Part shown: one piece after another, positions 12,718 through 25,169 of the stretch
How positions within the stretch are numbered: the stretch's first letter is position 1
How the letters are laid out: the number at the start of each line of letters is the position of its first letter
Assembly: GCF_015706575.1 (NCBI RefSeq)
Contig: NW_024037050.1
Span: 5,766,001-5,830,000 of the forward strand
Direction: 5' to 3'
From: Patiria miniata
Taxonomy: Eukaryota; Echinodermata; Asteroidea; Valvatida; Asterinidae
DNA length: 64,000 nucleotides
Position numbers and translations under genes: made by a program
The notes under the pieces: model-generated
What the model was told of the DNA's origin: nothing
Database searches by the model: none
The model's input: the letters and a program-made list of their open reading frames with translations, nothing else

Positions 12718-13155
12718 TTAAAGGGAATAGACAAAATTTGCTTTTGCTGCAATTTTCCGACATAAAGGGACTTGAAGGATTAGTCTGTCATAGAAAAAAA
12801 TGTTAAACAGACTTGTTTCACGTTTTGGGCTTGTAGATGTTGGAAAAACCAAGAAAACCAATCATGTTCCTGTAGTCTGGTTCCCTGACCCCACTTAAGA
12901 TGAAACGAAGCAATTTTAGACTTTGGGACAGAGAATCAGTCTAGCAGGCTTGTACTCCTTCACAGGTGTGTAATCAATTGCAAAGAAAATGCGAAATAAC
13001 TAAATATGAACATTTAGAAGCAGGTTTGAAAAAGCCAGGTTTCTCCAACGCTGGTCGGCCGACCAGCGTTTGAAAATACAAGTTTTCTTGAATATTTTAG
13101 CACACCAGGAGCCACGATTTCACAGGATGCGTTAGACTATCATTCCCTTCAACAA
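12718..13155. repeat. dispersed repeat family B, copy 1, with GGTCGGCCGACC palindrome
   Basis: Inverted copy of 54,460-54,915. Both carry a strong palindrome built on CGCTGGTCGGCCGACCAGCG; here it is perfect over 24 bases (13,047-13,070). No open frame. A non-autonomous mobile element is likely. Confidence 0.65.
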
Positions 13156-13221
13156 ACCAGTAGGTATTTCGTCATAATTTGGTCATTTCGTTTTGTTGAT
13201 GTTTGCAAATGTTGTATCTTC

Positions 13222-13623
13222 CCTTTAACCATAAAGGGGCCGGGGGCGGCCGCCCCCCCCCCCCTCAATTTTTTCGCGATAGCCTTGAAAAAAAAAACCT
13301 GAGCTGTTCTAACTTTTTAGCCTCGAGCCTTGCGCATCTTTTTTATACCAAAAACATAAAAATCGTTTAAAAAAATTCCGGCGCTATGCGCCGTGAAAAC
13401 CGAATTTCCCCATACGTAGTGTACACAGAGCAGAATAACTATTCGTGCATATGAATAAGCAATTAGTCATTATTCCAAAATCTTTTGACCTATAATCATG
13501 AAATTTCTTGGGTATGTTCATGATAAGTTGGTCTATCCATGTGCCAAGTTTTAAAAAATCGGTCACTCGATGGTTGAGATTTTAAGGGGGCGGAATCCGC
13601 CCCTCGGCTGAGAGATGGTTAAA
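13222..13623. mobile_element. possible MITE, GC-rich ends
   Basis: TTTAACCAT near the left end is mirrored by ATGGTTAAA on the right. GGGGGCGG/CCGCCCC blocks sit just inside both ends. No target duplication could be shown. Confidence 0.35.
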
Positions 13624-14855
13624 ATAACCCGGCCCTTTTGGGGTTAAAACCGGCTGGCTGGTCTAAAATACTTTTCCAGTGTCCAGGCCCGGATTACCCA
13701 ACAGGAACACGAAGCACTGTGCCTAGGGCCTGCGAAGAAAATCGGGGCCTACAAAAAATTCGGGGCCTACGAAAATACCGTACTGGAATTGTATCCATGT
13801 GGAGAAATCTCTTTGTTCACTGTGCCATAAAACACCCAGACGCCCACACACGTTTGTTTTATGGTGTAAATCTAGGTTTTCTATTGTTCGTCTTCCTCAT
13901 CCCACACGCAGAGAAAACAGAGAAGGTGTCTAATAAAATATGTTAGGGTCTCTCTCACTGACGCTGACGCTGTACAGCATGTAGGCATACATGACTTGTA
14001 TTATGCCCTACGTATGAAATTAACGTGTTTCGTAACTGTGTCGTTCTGAAGCGCTGCTCGATCAACCATGGGCGTCGATCGATTGGGGACGCCACCCCCC
14101 CCCCCCCCCGAGTATTTTGAAGTAAAACTGTAACCTACTTGTGCTACTATGGCTAAGAATAGCTGATTCACTGACTCCAAACTCCAAAATGATGTTTAAA
14201 ATGGTGATCTTTTGCTAAAACTAAAACTGCTTTCGACAAAACTGGGATATCATTGGATATTATCACCCTTTAATTTGTGTTCAAAACGAGCAGGTGCACT
14301 TTATCACAAACGTGAGACACAAAATACATGTTAGAAAATGATGACATGTCAGGAAAATGATAAGCGTCATTCGTGTTATAGATAGCAAAGATAGTGTACA
14401 CTATGTAAATATAATGTCAACTGTGCCAAGATTATGTACACTGTGTTGATTAAGTGTATTGTAGCCAATGATTGTTTTTCAATAAAACCCGAAACTGATC
14501 AAGCATTATAATATATGCAAATATAAAAATATAAGCATGGCAAAAGTTTCAATTTCTGTTTCTGTGTTTAAGCGGTTAGGTAATTCAATAAAATGCAAAC
14601 TGATTTATGATGTTCTATCTCTTTATCATAATCAGGTGTTCTACAATACTCGATCCACGGTTACATAATACAGTACCACTCTGATACGACAGGGAACCCA
14701 CTGAAACGAAAGGAGGATTTGTGTTAATTGCCAGAGGTTTAATTGCTTGAAAGCATTCTGTGTTGATATTGTGGGTAGTTTAATAACGGGAAAAGTCGGT
14801 ATCTCTCATAGAAGTTGGCTCAATTTGCAGAGAATTTGCAGCTCTTCTTTTGGGT
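13624..14855. other. non-coding; fragments of dispersed repeats
   Basis: 13,684-13,700 (CCAGGCCCGGATTACCC) looks like one end of a hAT-type element without a visible partner. 14,067-14,215 is related, in opposite orientation, to the element at 1,684-2,075. Nothing coding. Confidence 0.4.
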
Positions 14856-14970
14856 GGGTGGTGTTGGGGGGGGTGGGATGGGATGTGGTGGGATGAGGTC
14901 GGAGGAAATTGGTTGGGGTCGAGTGGGTGTGGATAGGGTGGGGTGGGGTTGGGGTGGGGTGGGTGGCTGT
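14856..14970. repeat. G-rich GGGTG/GGGATG tract
   Basis: Runs of three to eight G separated by one to three bases on the plus strand. The Pro/His-rich frames on the other strand follow from this composition. G-quadruplex formation is possible in principle. Confidence 0.7.
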
Positions 14971-15794
14971 GGGAAGGCAACCTGTTGAACAGGAAGTGAC
15001 TATACTCCGATCCCTCGGAATCACAACAGGTCTCATAGCAGAACCATTAATCACTGACCACAAAAAAAAAATATTTCCACAAATGTAGATTAAAATGTGT
15101 TATTTTCAGCATGCTCTACGGAGTCCTATGTTGGTCATTTGGGACACCTGCCAGCATATCAATTTGCCTCTTTACATATTTAATATAATATCGATACATT
15201 GGGCCATATTTTGGTTTTGTTCACCATAGTGAATGTTGCCTTATTAAGAGCTTATTTGATATCGTAGATCCGTTGTGTGAAGAAAAAAATGGGGAAAAGA
15301 TAAATGACACTAAAAATGACATGATTTTTAGGTAAAACAAATACTTGTCACTATATCTTCAAATATTCAGTAGCATCAATATATTTTATTACTGCAACAG
15401 TCATTGTATCCCCTCACTAAGAACATGTCAAGAAAATTTGCATGATAAATGATCTCAAGTGCACGTGCAATCGTCTCTGGCAAACAATACGTTGCTTGAC
15501 AACCACACGGTAACAGTATTACGATCAATAGGATTATTTTCATCTAGGTTCGTATTCAACACATTAATGGAAAGTGGGTTTACTCGCAGTACACATTGGA
15601 GTTGTAGGCAAACAAAACAGTACCTGAATGTACCTGAAAGAGATGGGATAAAAGGACGTAGCTCATTCCATCTTGACATTGTGATTTCGCCAGAAGAACA
15701 AAACAATCCAGGTTCAACGCAAATTTAGCCTGAATGCCTCCCGTTTCCAAAAATGTCCGAAGTTTACGGAGTGAATTTCGTCGACAAACGCGGA
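14971..15794. other. non-coding, no recognised feature
   Basis: Overlapping short frames on both strands at about 15,455-15,728 have no recognisable domain, and I do not call them genes. Confidence 0.35.
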
Positions 15795-16172
15795 CAGTGC
15801 CCGGGTATTTCCGGGGATAAAATAGGTTTTATTCAACTTATTCCAAAACTCGGCGTCGTCTCCATTTCGGCTCCGCCTGTTATTTTGGTCCGACTTTGAA
15901 GATTCCAGCTCAATATTAGTCAATGTGTTCTTACAAAAACTGTATATGATATATGAACTATGATTGAAACATGTTAATATACATGTATATATTTTTTTAT
16001 TTGATCGGAAGTTAGGAACACTAAAAGCTTTTAATTATAAAGCCGAAGCTAAAACAAAACCGAGCTTTGAGAAAGGGGCATCATGCTTTATTAAATTTTT
16101 AGTTGGGGCAGTTGCCTGACCTAAAATTTGTCAGAAAAAAAATAGTCAGAATCTTTTGGTCTGGGAACCAGA
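15795..16172. repeat. dispersed repeat family C, copy 1
   Basis: Matches 27,545-27,905 in the same orientation. Shared blocks include AAAACTCGGCGTCGTCTCCA (GTGG in the other copy), TTTGATCGGAA and the end TCTGGGAACCAGACTA / CAGGGAACCAGACTA. No coding capacity. Confidence 0.6.
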
Positions 16173-17329
16173 CTAGTTTACCAAGGGACAGAGGCTTGTA
16201 CCTATTGAGCCTGTTTCATTACATAAAACAAGATAATGATGCATGGGTTTTTCACTGTTTTTGAAAGGTATAGGTTTAACTGTATCAGAAACTTAAACAG
16301 GTTTACACTGAACCATCTGCATTCACATTTTGAAGCGTTGGTCATGAAACTGTTCAATAAAAATGCATTTTTGTTGACACCTTTGTTTGCACGAGTATTG
16401 ACCGTGATATGGCTATCACTTTCCAGTTTGCGTGATGAAAAATGACAAGCGGTGATTGAAACCAAAATAGAGATGACTTCCTTAAAACAGATCCGATGAG
16501 TAATCTATACAGAAAGAAAACTTCAACCACCGCTGCCTGCTCGCATGGCGCAAGTCTGCAGAGAACATGCATATTTTGTGGGGTTCCTGCATAGAGGTCA
16601 AACAAGGGAGGTGGAAACAACACCTCATATCGGAAGTACAACATGGCAATGAACCGGTTGTCATTCACAGATAGGAAGTTATTCAAGAGACTCTGTTCGA
16701 ATTGTGTATTCCTTTGCAAGGACCAAGATCCGGTATTATTCCAGACAGTAAGTGACTAAAGTGACTGAAGTTATTAAGTGACTGTCATGTATAGAAGGTA
16801 ACGGCTTGGAATGTGATCTATTTGCTAACTATTGGACAGTTCAAATTCACATCTTTTATAACATATAGGAGATAACTTTTACATATCGATTTGATTTTCA
16901 TTTATTCTTTCATTCGGCCACTTATTACTTTATTCTTTTTTGTCCATTTTGAAAAGTTATTTAAACATAGGGCCTATGTAGTTTCACCAATCTCAAGACC
17001 TTACTCGCCTCCAGGCAGAGTGACACAAATAGACATAATCCTCGATTCAAGAAAGCTCCTTATATTGTTATCCTGTTCCGATATATGGGTTAAAGATTTA
17101 TTCAGCGGCATATGTCATGGTCACCCAGAGCACTACCTTACATTGATATATGTGAAGGATGCCTTGAATTCTCACACATAAATTGACATAATATACTACT
17201 TACGAGCTGATAATTGTGTTTAAGGTATATTTTCTCCTTAATCCGAGTCCATCCGATCTGAGCCCATGCAGACATGTAATTTCCAACCGACCCTATTTTG
17301 GGCTGTGTGTAAACCCTTGTGGGAATTAG
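16173..17329. other. non-coding, no recognised feature
   Basis: A 96-codon frame at 16,891-17,181 and a 121-codon frame at 16,354-16,719 (minus) match no family I know and have no splice context. Both are treated as chance. Confidence 0.35.
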
Positions 17330-17480
17330 TGTGGGCTACAGTGGTATAGGGTTAGTGACTCATGATCAGAGGGTCACGGGTTCGAATCAGTTGATGGCCA
17401 TTATGTTGTGGCCATTATGTTGTGTCCTTGGGCAAGCCACTTCATCCTGGGTGCATACCTATGTTCCCAGATACTTATTT
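17330..17480 (+). mobile_element. tRNA-derived SINE fragment
   Basis: A degenerate box A (TAGGGTTAGTGACT) is followed about 30 bases later by a box B (GGGTTCGAATC), the order of an internal RNA polymerase III promoter. It continues into TGTGTCCTTGGGCAAGCCAC, a type of stretch that recurs in the central parts of many marine-invertebrate tRNA SINEs. The 3' end is unclear because a C tract and the repeat at 17,520 follow. Confidence 0.6.
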
Positions 17481-17519
17481 AGACCACGCCAATTCCCCCC
17501 CCCCCATTTTCCCAGGCCA

Positions 17520-18010
17520 ACAAAGGTGCCCCTCTCGCGGTCATAAAATAAAGTGCCCCCTCGAGATGAAAACAAAACTGCCCCTCAATATCAAATGCAC
17601 ACATTATGATCGCGCTTAAAAAATTGTCTCTTCTCTTGTAATGCAAAATTGCCCCTCAATAAAACACAAATACCCCTCGAGCATTAACAAGATTGTGAAC
17701 CCTCTCGAGATGGAAAACTATCCCTTGAAAACACAAACACCGCTCTTGCAATAATAAAATTGTTCCCCACTCGAGATGGGAAATTGGCCATCAAAAACAA
17801 TAGTGCTCCTCTCGCGATAACTTATCGAGATGGAAAACTGCCCCTCGAAAGCACAACTAGTGCCCCGCTCGCAACATTAAAACTGTGCCCCTCTCAAGAT
17901 GGAAAACTCGCCTGTAAAGAAAATAATAGTACTCCTCACGCAAATATTGGTCACTGAACTGGCCATCAAAAGCAACAGTGCCCCTCTCACGATAAAAATA
18001 TGGTCCCTTT
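17520..18010. repeat. degenerate tandem repeat, ~35-45 bp unit
   Basis: The theme GCCCCTCTCGAGATGGAAAA, then CTGCCCCTCGAAAACACAA, repeats roughly ten times with heavy divergence. Spacing varies, so this is not a clean array and not CRISPR-like. Confidence 0.7.
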
Positions 18011-20148
18011 GCATAGGTTAAACTAGTCAAACTCAAGGGCGGACCCAGAGAGGTTACTGCCGGAGGTGTGCCGGAGGCCGAAGGCTCTTTAACCTTATTT
18101 GAGAACAATACGGCTATATTGGGACAATTTTAGGAATAGGACGACACTGTAATTTTTTGAGTAAGGGAATAAATATTTCTAATATTTTTAACGCAAATTT
18201 TTTTAAAAGGGTATATCAATGTTGTTTGCAATGTGAACAAAAATAGGTTCACAATTTTCTCCTCTTTCGCACCGACGAAAGGTGCCTTTTTTCTGAGCAA
18301 GTGCCCCTTTTTGGTGATGCCCCCCCCCCCCCCCCGTTTGAAAAGCGTTCCGCCGCCGCTGTTTTCAACTTAATGGAGACTCACTTTGGCATGGCATGGG
18401 AGGTTGCGAAACGTCGTATACAATGATCTAGAAATGAGAATAAAACACAAACCAAATATTATGCAATCTGCATCTTGTCTGTTATAGTTAGTGTTAAACC
18501 CTTAAGAATTAACAGCAGGCATTATTTCTTAATTCCTTTCAATTCATAAACAGTGTCTTTCCCATATCGTTTTGATCCTCACTGCTATCAAATTGTCCCA
18601 TTTAACACGAAGAAGTGCAAAACTATTACATTTTGTGCAGTTCCAGCAACTAACAGTTATAGGCTACAAGATCCACGATATAAAATGAGTGAAATACATA
18701 CAGTCGTACATATGGGGTTAAAGTTATAGTCCATCATTTGTAATTTGTGCATTTTGTTCGTTTGAAGCAACAAAAGTGCTCAAAATCTAAAGAAGGGTGC
18801 TGAACAACTAACCTGATGAAGTTTCAGCTCAGTTTCAGCTGTATATTTCTAGAAAAACATCATGCTAGGATCTCGATTTCAAATCAAAAGATGCTGAATC
18901 ATGTTTTGAATTGCGCCTGAATTCAGCGTCCGAGACACATTCTCGCTAAGCCGAATGCAGCTACGCTATGTCGCGCACTGATCCGACGAATTATAGCAAC
19001 CGGGGGTGCGTGTACGTCGTGCCAATTATTGCGCACGCTTCGCTGCATAACAAAACGAACTACTAATTTAAATTTTCCTACAATGCGTCTTAAGAAGCAC
19101 CGTTGGAAAGGCCTTCTTTCGTTGATTTCTTCAAAATGACAGCTTGCCTGAAAGAACAATTTCACAGGGAATTTAGTCCCTTTACTATCTTTCAACCAAG
19201 TATGTTTTTCAACAATAACTACGCTAGCTACTTTTTGGACAGCTGCAAATGATGGACTCGGGCTTTAATGGGGTTACTTGCATTGTTCTCCCCTTATCCC
19301 TTCTCTATAGAATTTCCCTTCTGTGGTACCGTTTGACAATAACCGACTTGTACGTTACAAAAATATACACTCTCGGGGACAACAAAGAATCTGTTGTTCT
19401 CTCTCTGTGTTTCTTTCCTCGGTATGTATGTAACACAAGAGCACAATAATTTCGCTAGATTTACATCACAAATTTACAAATTCATTTTTTTGGTGAAAAA
19501 AACATCACTGCGTAACTCCCACATTTTGTAAAGACTAAACTGGACAATAAAATCATTTGTTCAACGTGGAGAAAGAGGAATCTTCAACAAAACTAATCTT
19601 ATGAGTAAAGCATAATCAGCTACTTCGCTTGAGCATATAAAGGCCGTGTACTAACTTTTAAAGGGAGTCTTCGGAATGCACCTTTGTGTCCCATTTCACT
19701 TTATTTTCCACATTTTTATTGAAATTTAAAAGGGTGTTTTTCTGCTTTCATGGTTTTTATGTAACGTCATTCAAGACAGGAACTTCAGTGTTGCAGCTTC
19801 TTCAGCATCAAAGGCTGCCATATTTTTTTTCAATTTTTGAAAGATTTAGATTTTCTGCCTTTGATGATTCATTGTTGTTCATTGTGGTTTCACAACAGCA
19901 TAGTAACTCAATGAACGAACTTGATCAAAGTTTAGGGTTCCCTTTTGGAACAGAAACCTCTGACTTAAGAGTGTGTTACTCAAGTGACATCACAGTGTTA
20001 GCGCCCTCTGTTGTGAGGAAAAGCAAGGAACATTAATGATTTACCATAACAAAAGTGCACTCTGCAAAATGTTAAGCAAAAAGTGGTGTCTAATAGTTTT
20101 TATATACTTCAGAGATACCGACATTTGCACAAAATATGTTCCAATGTA
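18011..20148. other. non-coding; hAT-like remnant and family A copy
   Basis: CAAGGGCGGACCCAG at 18,033 and a rough mirror (CGCCGCCGCTG) ending near 18,361 suggest an eroded hAT-type MITE without a clear target duplication. About 19,640-20,060 is an inverted, diverged relative of repeat family A. No gene. Confidence 0.35.
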
Positions 20149-20527
20149 AGGCCAAAAAAAAAAATATTCGGTCTCTGGTCAGACCAAAGTTCCGGAATTG
20201 ACGCGGCCACGCGGCTTTCTTTTTTTTTTTTCCTTTTTTTTTTTTCTTCAGCTTGGATTGTACAGACAAGGTGGGTACTATTTTGCTTTTTTGGTGTCCT
20301 CATGTACATTGGTGGCCTCCATAATTTGCCTTGGTGCTTTCGATCATTTGCCTTGGGGCAGTTTCTTATTCCTTGGTGCTCTTTGGTAAAAAAAAAATGA
20401 GGAGGTGCGGAAATAGAGGGCACTGTTGGAGCTACTGCGGAACATTTTGGAAAAAAAAAGATCGACGCGCATGCTTAAAATCGACGCGCGCGCTGACCAG
20501 AGACCGACTTAATTTTTTTTTTGGCCT
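20149..20527. mobile_element. MITE with ~33 bp terminal inverted repeats
   Basis: The left end (AGGCC, an A run, then CGGTCTCTGGTCAG) and the right end (CTGACCAGAGACCG, then a T run and GGCCT) are near-perfect inverted copies around a 310-base core with no coding potential. The target duplication is not clear. Confidence 0.7.
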
Positions 20528-21233
20528 AAACGCCATGTCATGAACCCTTTAATAATCTTTGCTCAACACGACACGACACCCCATGACGTAGCTCTAGTTG
20601 ATAAGACCTAACGATGCAAACATCTGGGTCAGACTTCATGAACAGAGATTGCAAATCCACGTTCATTTGTTATGTACAATTATTACGTAGACATTATTAC
20701 AAAACACTGACCAGTCTCTTAATCCAATTGGAATATGCACGATCGATTGATCAGAATTGAGGTATTAAAATTGAAGACTTTTATTTCTGTCATCAATCTG
20801 CAGTATTTTGAGGTCAACTTGCATTCTCAATTAAAGGTCGGATAGACATCGTAACTATAAGGATGACTCGAGCATACCTCAAAACTTGACTCTAATTAAC
20901 TTTAGCAGACCTCTCAACTGACCCCAGTTAATCTCCTGACTGACCTGACCTGAATTAATTTGACCCGGGTGTACCTCAACTCCACTGTAGAAAACACAAA
21001 ATGTACACATATCATGTTTCGATTCGAGTTAAGTCATTCAGAATCGCCCAGACTGGTCTCGACATCGATCGAACCTCTAAACCTTGCTGAGTCAAGCAGA
21101 CTTCATCACGAGTCGATATCACACAGCATAAACAAGCCTCAAGAATCGACTCCATTAAAATTGCATCGACTCTCCTCCTTGACATTTATGAAACTCGAAG
21201 TTGATTCAGGCGAAACGAGATCAGCCTGAGTGT
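20528..21233. other. non-coding, 3' flank of GPCR
   Basis: Nothing recognised. The sequence lies downstream of the minus-strand receptor. Confidence 0.4.
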
Positions 21234-21239
21234 TTTATT
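21234..21239 (-). terminator. AATAAA polyadenylation signal
   Basis: AATAAA on the minus strand, about 60 bases beyond the stop codon of the receptor at 21,298-22,386. Position and orientation suit its 3' end. Confidence 0.5.
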
Positions 21240-21297
21240 TTCACGAGTTACCCGTACCTCTTTATCACGGTCAATGCATCCATGCACTCTCTAAGCT

Positions 21298-22386
21298 TCA
21301 AGGTATGAGCACTTCTCCATTCGTAGAGTGAACTCGAAAACAGCAGCCCAGCAGTCTGTTAGCCGTCTTCCTGAAGGCGTCGTTCCTTGCATAATATATG
21401 ACGACATTCCACAGACTGTTGAGGAGTAGAAGAATCTGGGCCACGAAGGCCAAGGCCTCAGGAACCTCTTCTTCGCGAAAGTTTTCCCACGAAATGGTGG
21501 TGTAGTAAGGCGTCCAAGAGATAGCTGCGACGAGGGCCATGATGAAAAAAGTGCGAGCTGCTTTGGTCTCGGGGCTGGGACGGTCCGAGTTGACCCGCTG
21601 GCGCCCTTCGCGTCGTTGCGTCGGTGGGGATGACTGAGCTCGCTGCTCCACATCGCCCTCCGAGTTCTGACTTGCCCCCGATGTCGAATTTATATCTCCT
21701 AAAGTTATGTTACCGACTTTGGAGGCGTGGCGAGTGGCCAGGAAGAACAACCTGATATGCAGCATGACCGTTATCAGCATCGGTAGAGCTATGAAGAGAG
21801 TCATGCCGAGTTGGCCCATCACATCATCCCCCGCATCAGCGTCGATGAAGCACAAGTTGAAGTTATTATAGTAGAAAGCTGACCGGTTAGGAATAAGTAC
21901 GTACAGTAAGGTCCACACTACCAGTATACAGATGATGCAGACCTCCGCAATGGCCGCCCTTGTCATGGTAACTATGGATGGGTATCTCAATGGCCAAATC
22001 ACCGCGATGTATCGCTCGATGTTGATGGCCAACACGGACATGCCAGCGTTGAAGTACAAGGCGTGGCACATGGCGACCACCGTGCAGTAGGCGTCCCCGT
22101 AAGGCCAACTCTGCAGGGCCGTGGAACCCACCACAGGCACACCGACGAGCACACCAACCAACAGATCACTGATGGTCAGCGAGATCAGAAACAGTTTGGT
22201 GACGGGGCTGACACCATCGTGTGTGTAGCGTAGAACGATCAAGCACAGAGAGTTGCCAAGGAGAATAAGGGTGGTCGTCACGGCTAAGAGGCAGGCCTTG
22301 ACGACCGAGACTACGGTGATAGTATACGGAGTCCCTGTGGTCATGCCACTTGCCATCGTGGTTTGAACATCCATTCCTTCCGCCAT
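21298..22386 (-). CDS. class A (rhodopsin-like) GPCR, complete, intronless
   Basis: A 362-residue seven-helix receptor at the cell surface. Landmarks: TM1 GNS (N45), TM2 LTISDLL (D74), C101 before TM3 paired with C179 in loop 2, TM3 end IERYIAVIWPLRY (E124-R125-Y126 in place of DRY), TM4 W158, TM5 P202, TM6 SWTPYY (W291, P293), TM7 LLNSLWNVVIYY (N323 region, in place of NPxxY), and C348-C349 for palmitoylation. A polar loop 3 of about 55 residues carries an Asn-Ile-Thr site and Ser/Pro stretches. The N-terminus is short and has no signal peptide. The start is the first ATG after upstream stops. It is a paralogue of the partial receptor at 1-666. Family membership is firm; ligand and subfamily are unknown. 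Confidence 0.9.
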   Translation of the reverse strand: MAEGMDVQTTMASGMTTGTPYTITVVSVVKACLLAVTTTLILLGNSLCLIVLRYTHDGVSPVTKLFLISLTISDLLVGVLVGVPVVGSTALQSWPYGDAYCTVVAMCHALYFNAGMSVLAINIERYIAVIWPLRYPSIVTMTRAAIAEVCIICILVVWTLLYVLIPNRSAFYYNNFNLCFIDADAGDDVMGQLGMTLFIALPMLITVMLHIRLFFLATRHASKVGNITLGDINSTSGASQNSEGDVEQRAQSSPPTQRREGRQRVNSDRPSPETKAARTFFIMALVAAISWTPYYTTISWENFREEEVPEALAFVAQILLLLNSLWNVVIYYARNDAFRKTANRLLGCCFRVHSTNGEVLIP

Positions 22387-25169
22387 CCTCTATCGTCCCG
22401 ATGAGAAGAAAGTACACCTTTCAATGATCGCCTTACGTTCCATGTGGCTTTAAAAACCCAGAGACTCGAATTAAGCTACATGTATTCGGACAACGCCACA
22501 CAGAACACACTTCCTCAATTGCTAATAGGTTTGATTGGAATCCGCCGCTATTGTCACGGAGCAAATTAAAAATAACTTCCCTGTTAATATTAACGGACAT
22601 ATCTGACGTCAGAAAGTGAATTCACAGAACGGCCGCACGCACTCGGTAGCGGAACGCAGCTTCTAGTAAAACCACAGAGTTCAAAATCCTTACATCCAAT
22701 GCCTCATCATTGCGTCGTACGCGTGCTGTTGACAAATCTCGAACAGGTTGACATGCAGTGTCTGTCTAATAACCACTGCATTGAGCCATGATGAGTCTTT
22801 GGCTGAACATGGCGCCTTTTGGGGGTGATTCAGTGGTTGTTTACACTGTCCGGTCCTAGTCCCGTTGGGTCCTAGAGCTCTATGGGATAACGGACTGACT
22901 GACGAGTAGATATCAACGGTTGTCGATGTGTTACCATGGCCGAAGCGAGAAAGGTCAATGACATGTCACTGTTGTTAGTTTCCCACAGAGACAGATCTCT
23001 TGAAGCCTTCACACAACGCGGGAATCTAAACTAGCGCCACGGGGCTTTCGCTTTCCCTTGTTTGTCTTCAACTTGAACTCTTCTATGACGATCAAACTCT
23101 CTCTTGGTTTCCTCTGCCTTCTTGTAAACATTGCTTGGATCTTTAATACTATCACTATAATGTTTGTATATGACTAGACTATGAACCGCGGCAGGAAACT
23201 GGGTTTTTGTACATTATTTTGATAAATTTATATAGGTATGCTGACACAAATTTCAAGCACCATTTTATATTTAGGTACTGGATTGAAGGTTTCTTTTCAG
23301 TTATCGTTTCAAAACTTGCTAATATCAAACCATAATTGGATTAGAAAGTCAACAATGATCAGCAATGGACATCAATACACGGAACACGTAATTTTGCCTG
23401 TCATTTTGCGATTGCTGTCAATAAAGTGCGCTTCTGGCGCAAAACAGTAACATCTTCCTTTAAGGAGAATTCAACTTAGAATTTCCCTTTATTTCATCAC
23501 TAATTTTGTCAACCAGCAAAAATATAGAATAATCCCTAGGGTTTAAAAAAATAATACGCAACTTTTAACAAAGCTGTGCAGGATATCCCCCTTTAATAGT
23601 TGCGGGAAGAACCTGTCACCAACCGCCGTTGAACTAGAATGGCAGCCACACAAAATGGTACTCAATGTTTGTAAACAACTTGAAACGGCAGGTCTTTCGG
23701 CAGTAAAATATTAAATGACTTCCGGTGCACGCGAAGCAAACAGTCACGGAACCCGGTAAGTTACTTGCAATTATTTTGACCGCTATTTGATTGATCATCA
23801 GGTCTAATAAGCAACTCTGTTTTGCTCAATTGTCGATTAATTTTTAACTGGAATTCGTTTTACTCATTGCCGAATGGACTTCTATTCGTCTCCATTTTAC
23901 TCAATCAAGTTGCCTGTTGTGACGAAAACTGATCAGTTACATACAGTAGAATTTTCAGGAACACTGTGGGGGAAAAAACGATCAGGAAAATTTCGTAACA
24001 CTATAGCGGGAAAGTGGAACGCAGCCAAAGCTCACATCTCGCAGCCAGCACGATCTGACAGGAGAAATCAATCGTTTAAGTATATGCTCGGAAAACGGAG
24101 GGCGTGCAGCAAAAATAAAGAGCTGTTCAGTGATTGATGATGTCTAGGTATTTATGTCGACGTGCCACGCACGGCATGCAGGAATTTCACTTAAAGTGGT
24201 TGGGTCTATAACGTAGAGAGCGACACGGCGCCCTCTTTCTTCGTTTTGCGAATCAAGTAGCGCCCTCTCGGTTGGGTTGAAATGCTGAATCAAAACAACA
24301 TGATGATGAACCCTCTCCATTCGAAAGCAGTGGCATAATTTTCAGGGAAGTGAGGGCGCACCTTTGTGAGAATGGGACCTCATTTTCTAGAGGGGCATTC
24401 GATGGGTTTGGACAAGGCCAGCGGGCAGCCGGGGGAGGAGGGGCATATGCCCCCTCTTACGTTACGCTATAGGCCTACTTATACGAGTGTTCAACGAAAT
24501 TTAAATCAGTGCGATACCATTAATTTAATATTTCTTGCCAAATTAAACACAAATAATTATTATGTATTATTTTTTAATGAATACAACTTTCACTAAGATG
24601 AATTAGCGACGATCTTCTTTCCACCAACACACCAACCTGTTGCTTCGAGAAGAATGTTTCCCTTAAAAGGGAGAACACACTTTTTGATGATCATTTAAAA
24701 AAGTAAAAGAAAGAAACTATAAGACTTGATGTCTAAGTCCCTGTTTGTTGATCAACATAACATATAGGGTTCTTCCGCTTTTAGCTGATTTTTTTTGTCA
24801 AGTCATCATGCCTTGTTATATATGTGAACACAAAATGAAGAAAATTCAGTGGAGAAAAACAAAATGTATACAGTTTATAAAATTCTGGAAACAATTATGA
24901 TAACCTCATCATTATTTAAATTTGAATTGGGAAAAAGTTTATTATACCATTCGACCGTAGCAGCCAAAACCTGAATTGCGTTCAAAAGTTGTGCATACTT
25001 TAAAAAAAAAAGGACATTAGCAATGACATTGTAAACCAATGATAGGAGAGCATTATTTGAACCAAGTGGTGAAAAAAAAAACCCAGACTAAGTCCAAATG
25101 AAGAGCTAATAGGCTTGTTAAGTTCGAGTGAATCGCAAGAGATTTTAAAGAGACCACAAAATAAATTCA
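22387..25169. other. non-coding, upstream of GPCR; repeat family D
   Basis: No clear TATA box or other promoter element for the receptor. 24,205-24,350 (GAGAGCGACACGGCGCCCTC, then GTAGCGCCCTCT) recurs in the same orientation at 51,484-51,625 and is called repeat family D here. An 87-codon frame at 23,874-24,137 shows no domain. Confidence 0.4.

Noticed and set aside
14780..15063. Pro/His-rich frames on the minus strand
   Set aside because: They mirror the GGGTG simple repeat.
17520..18010. CRISPR-like alternation of repeats and spacers
   Set aside because: Repeat units are strongly diverged, spacing is irregular, and the context is eukaryotic.
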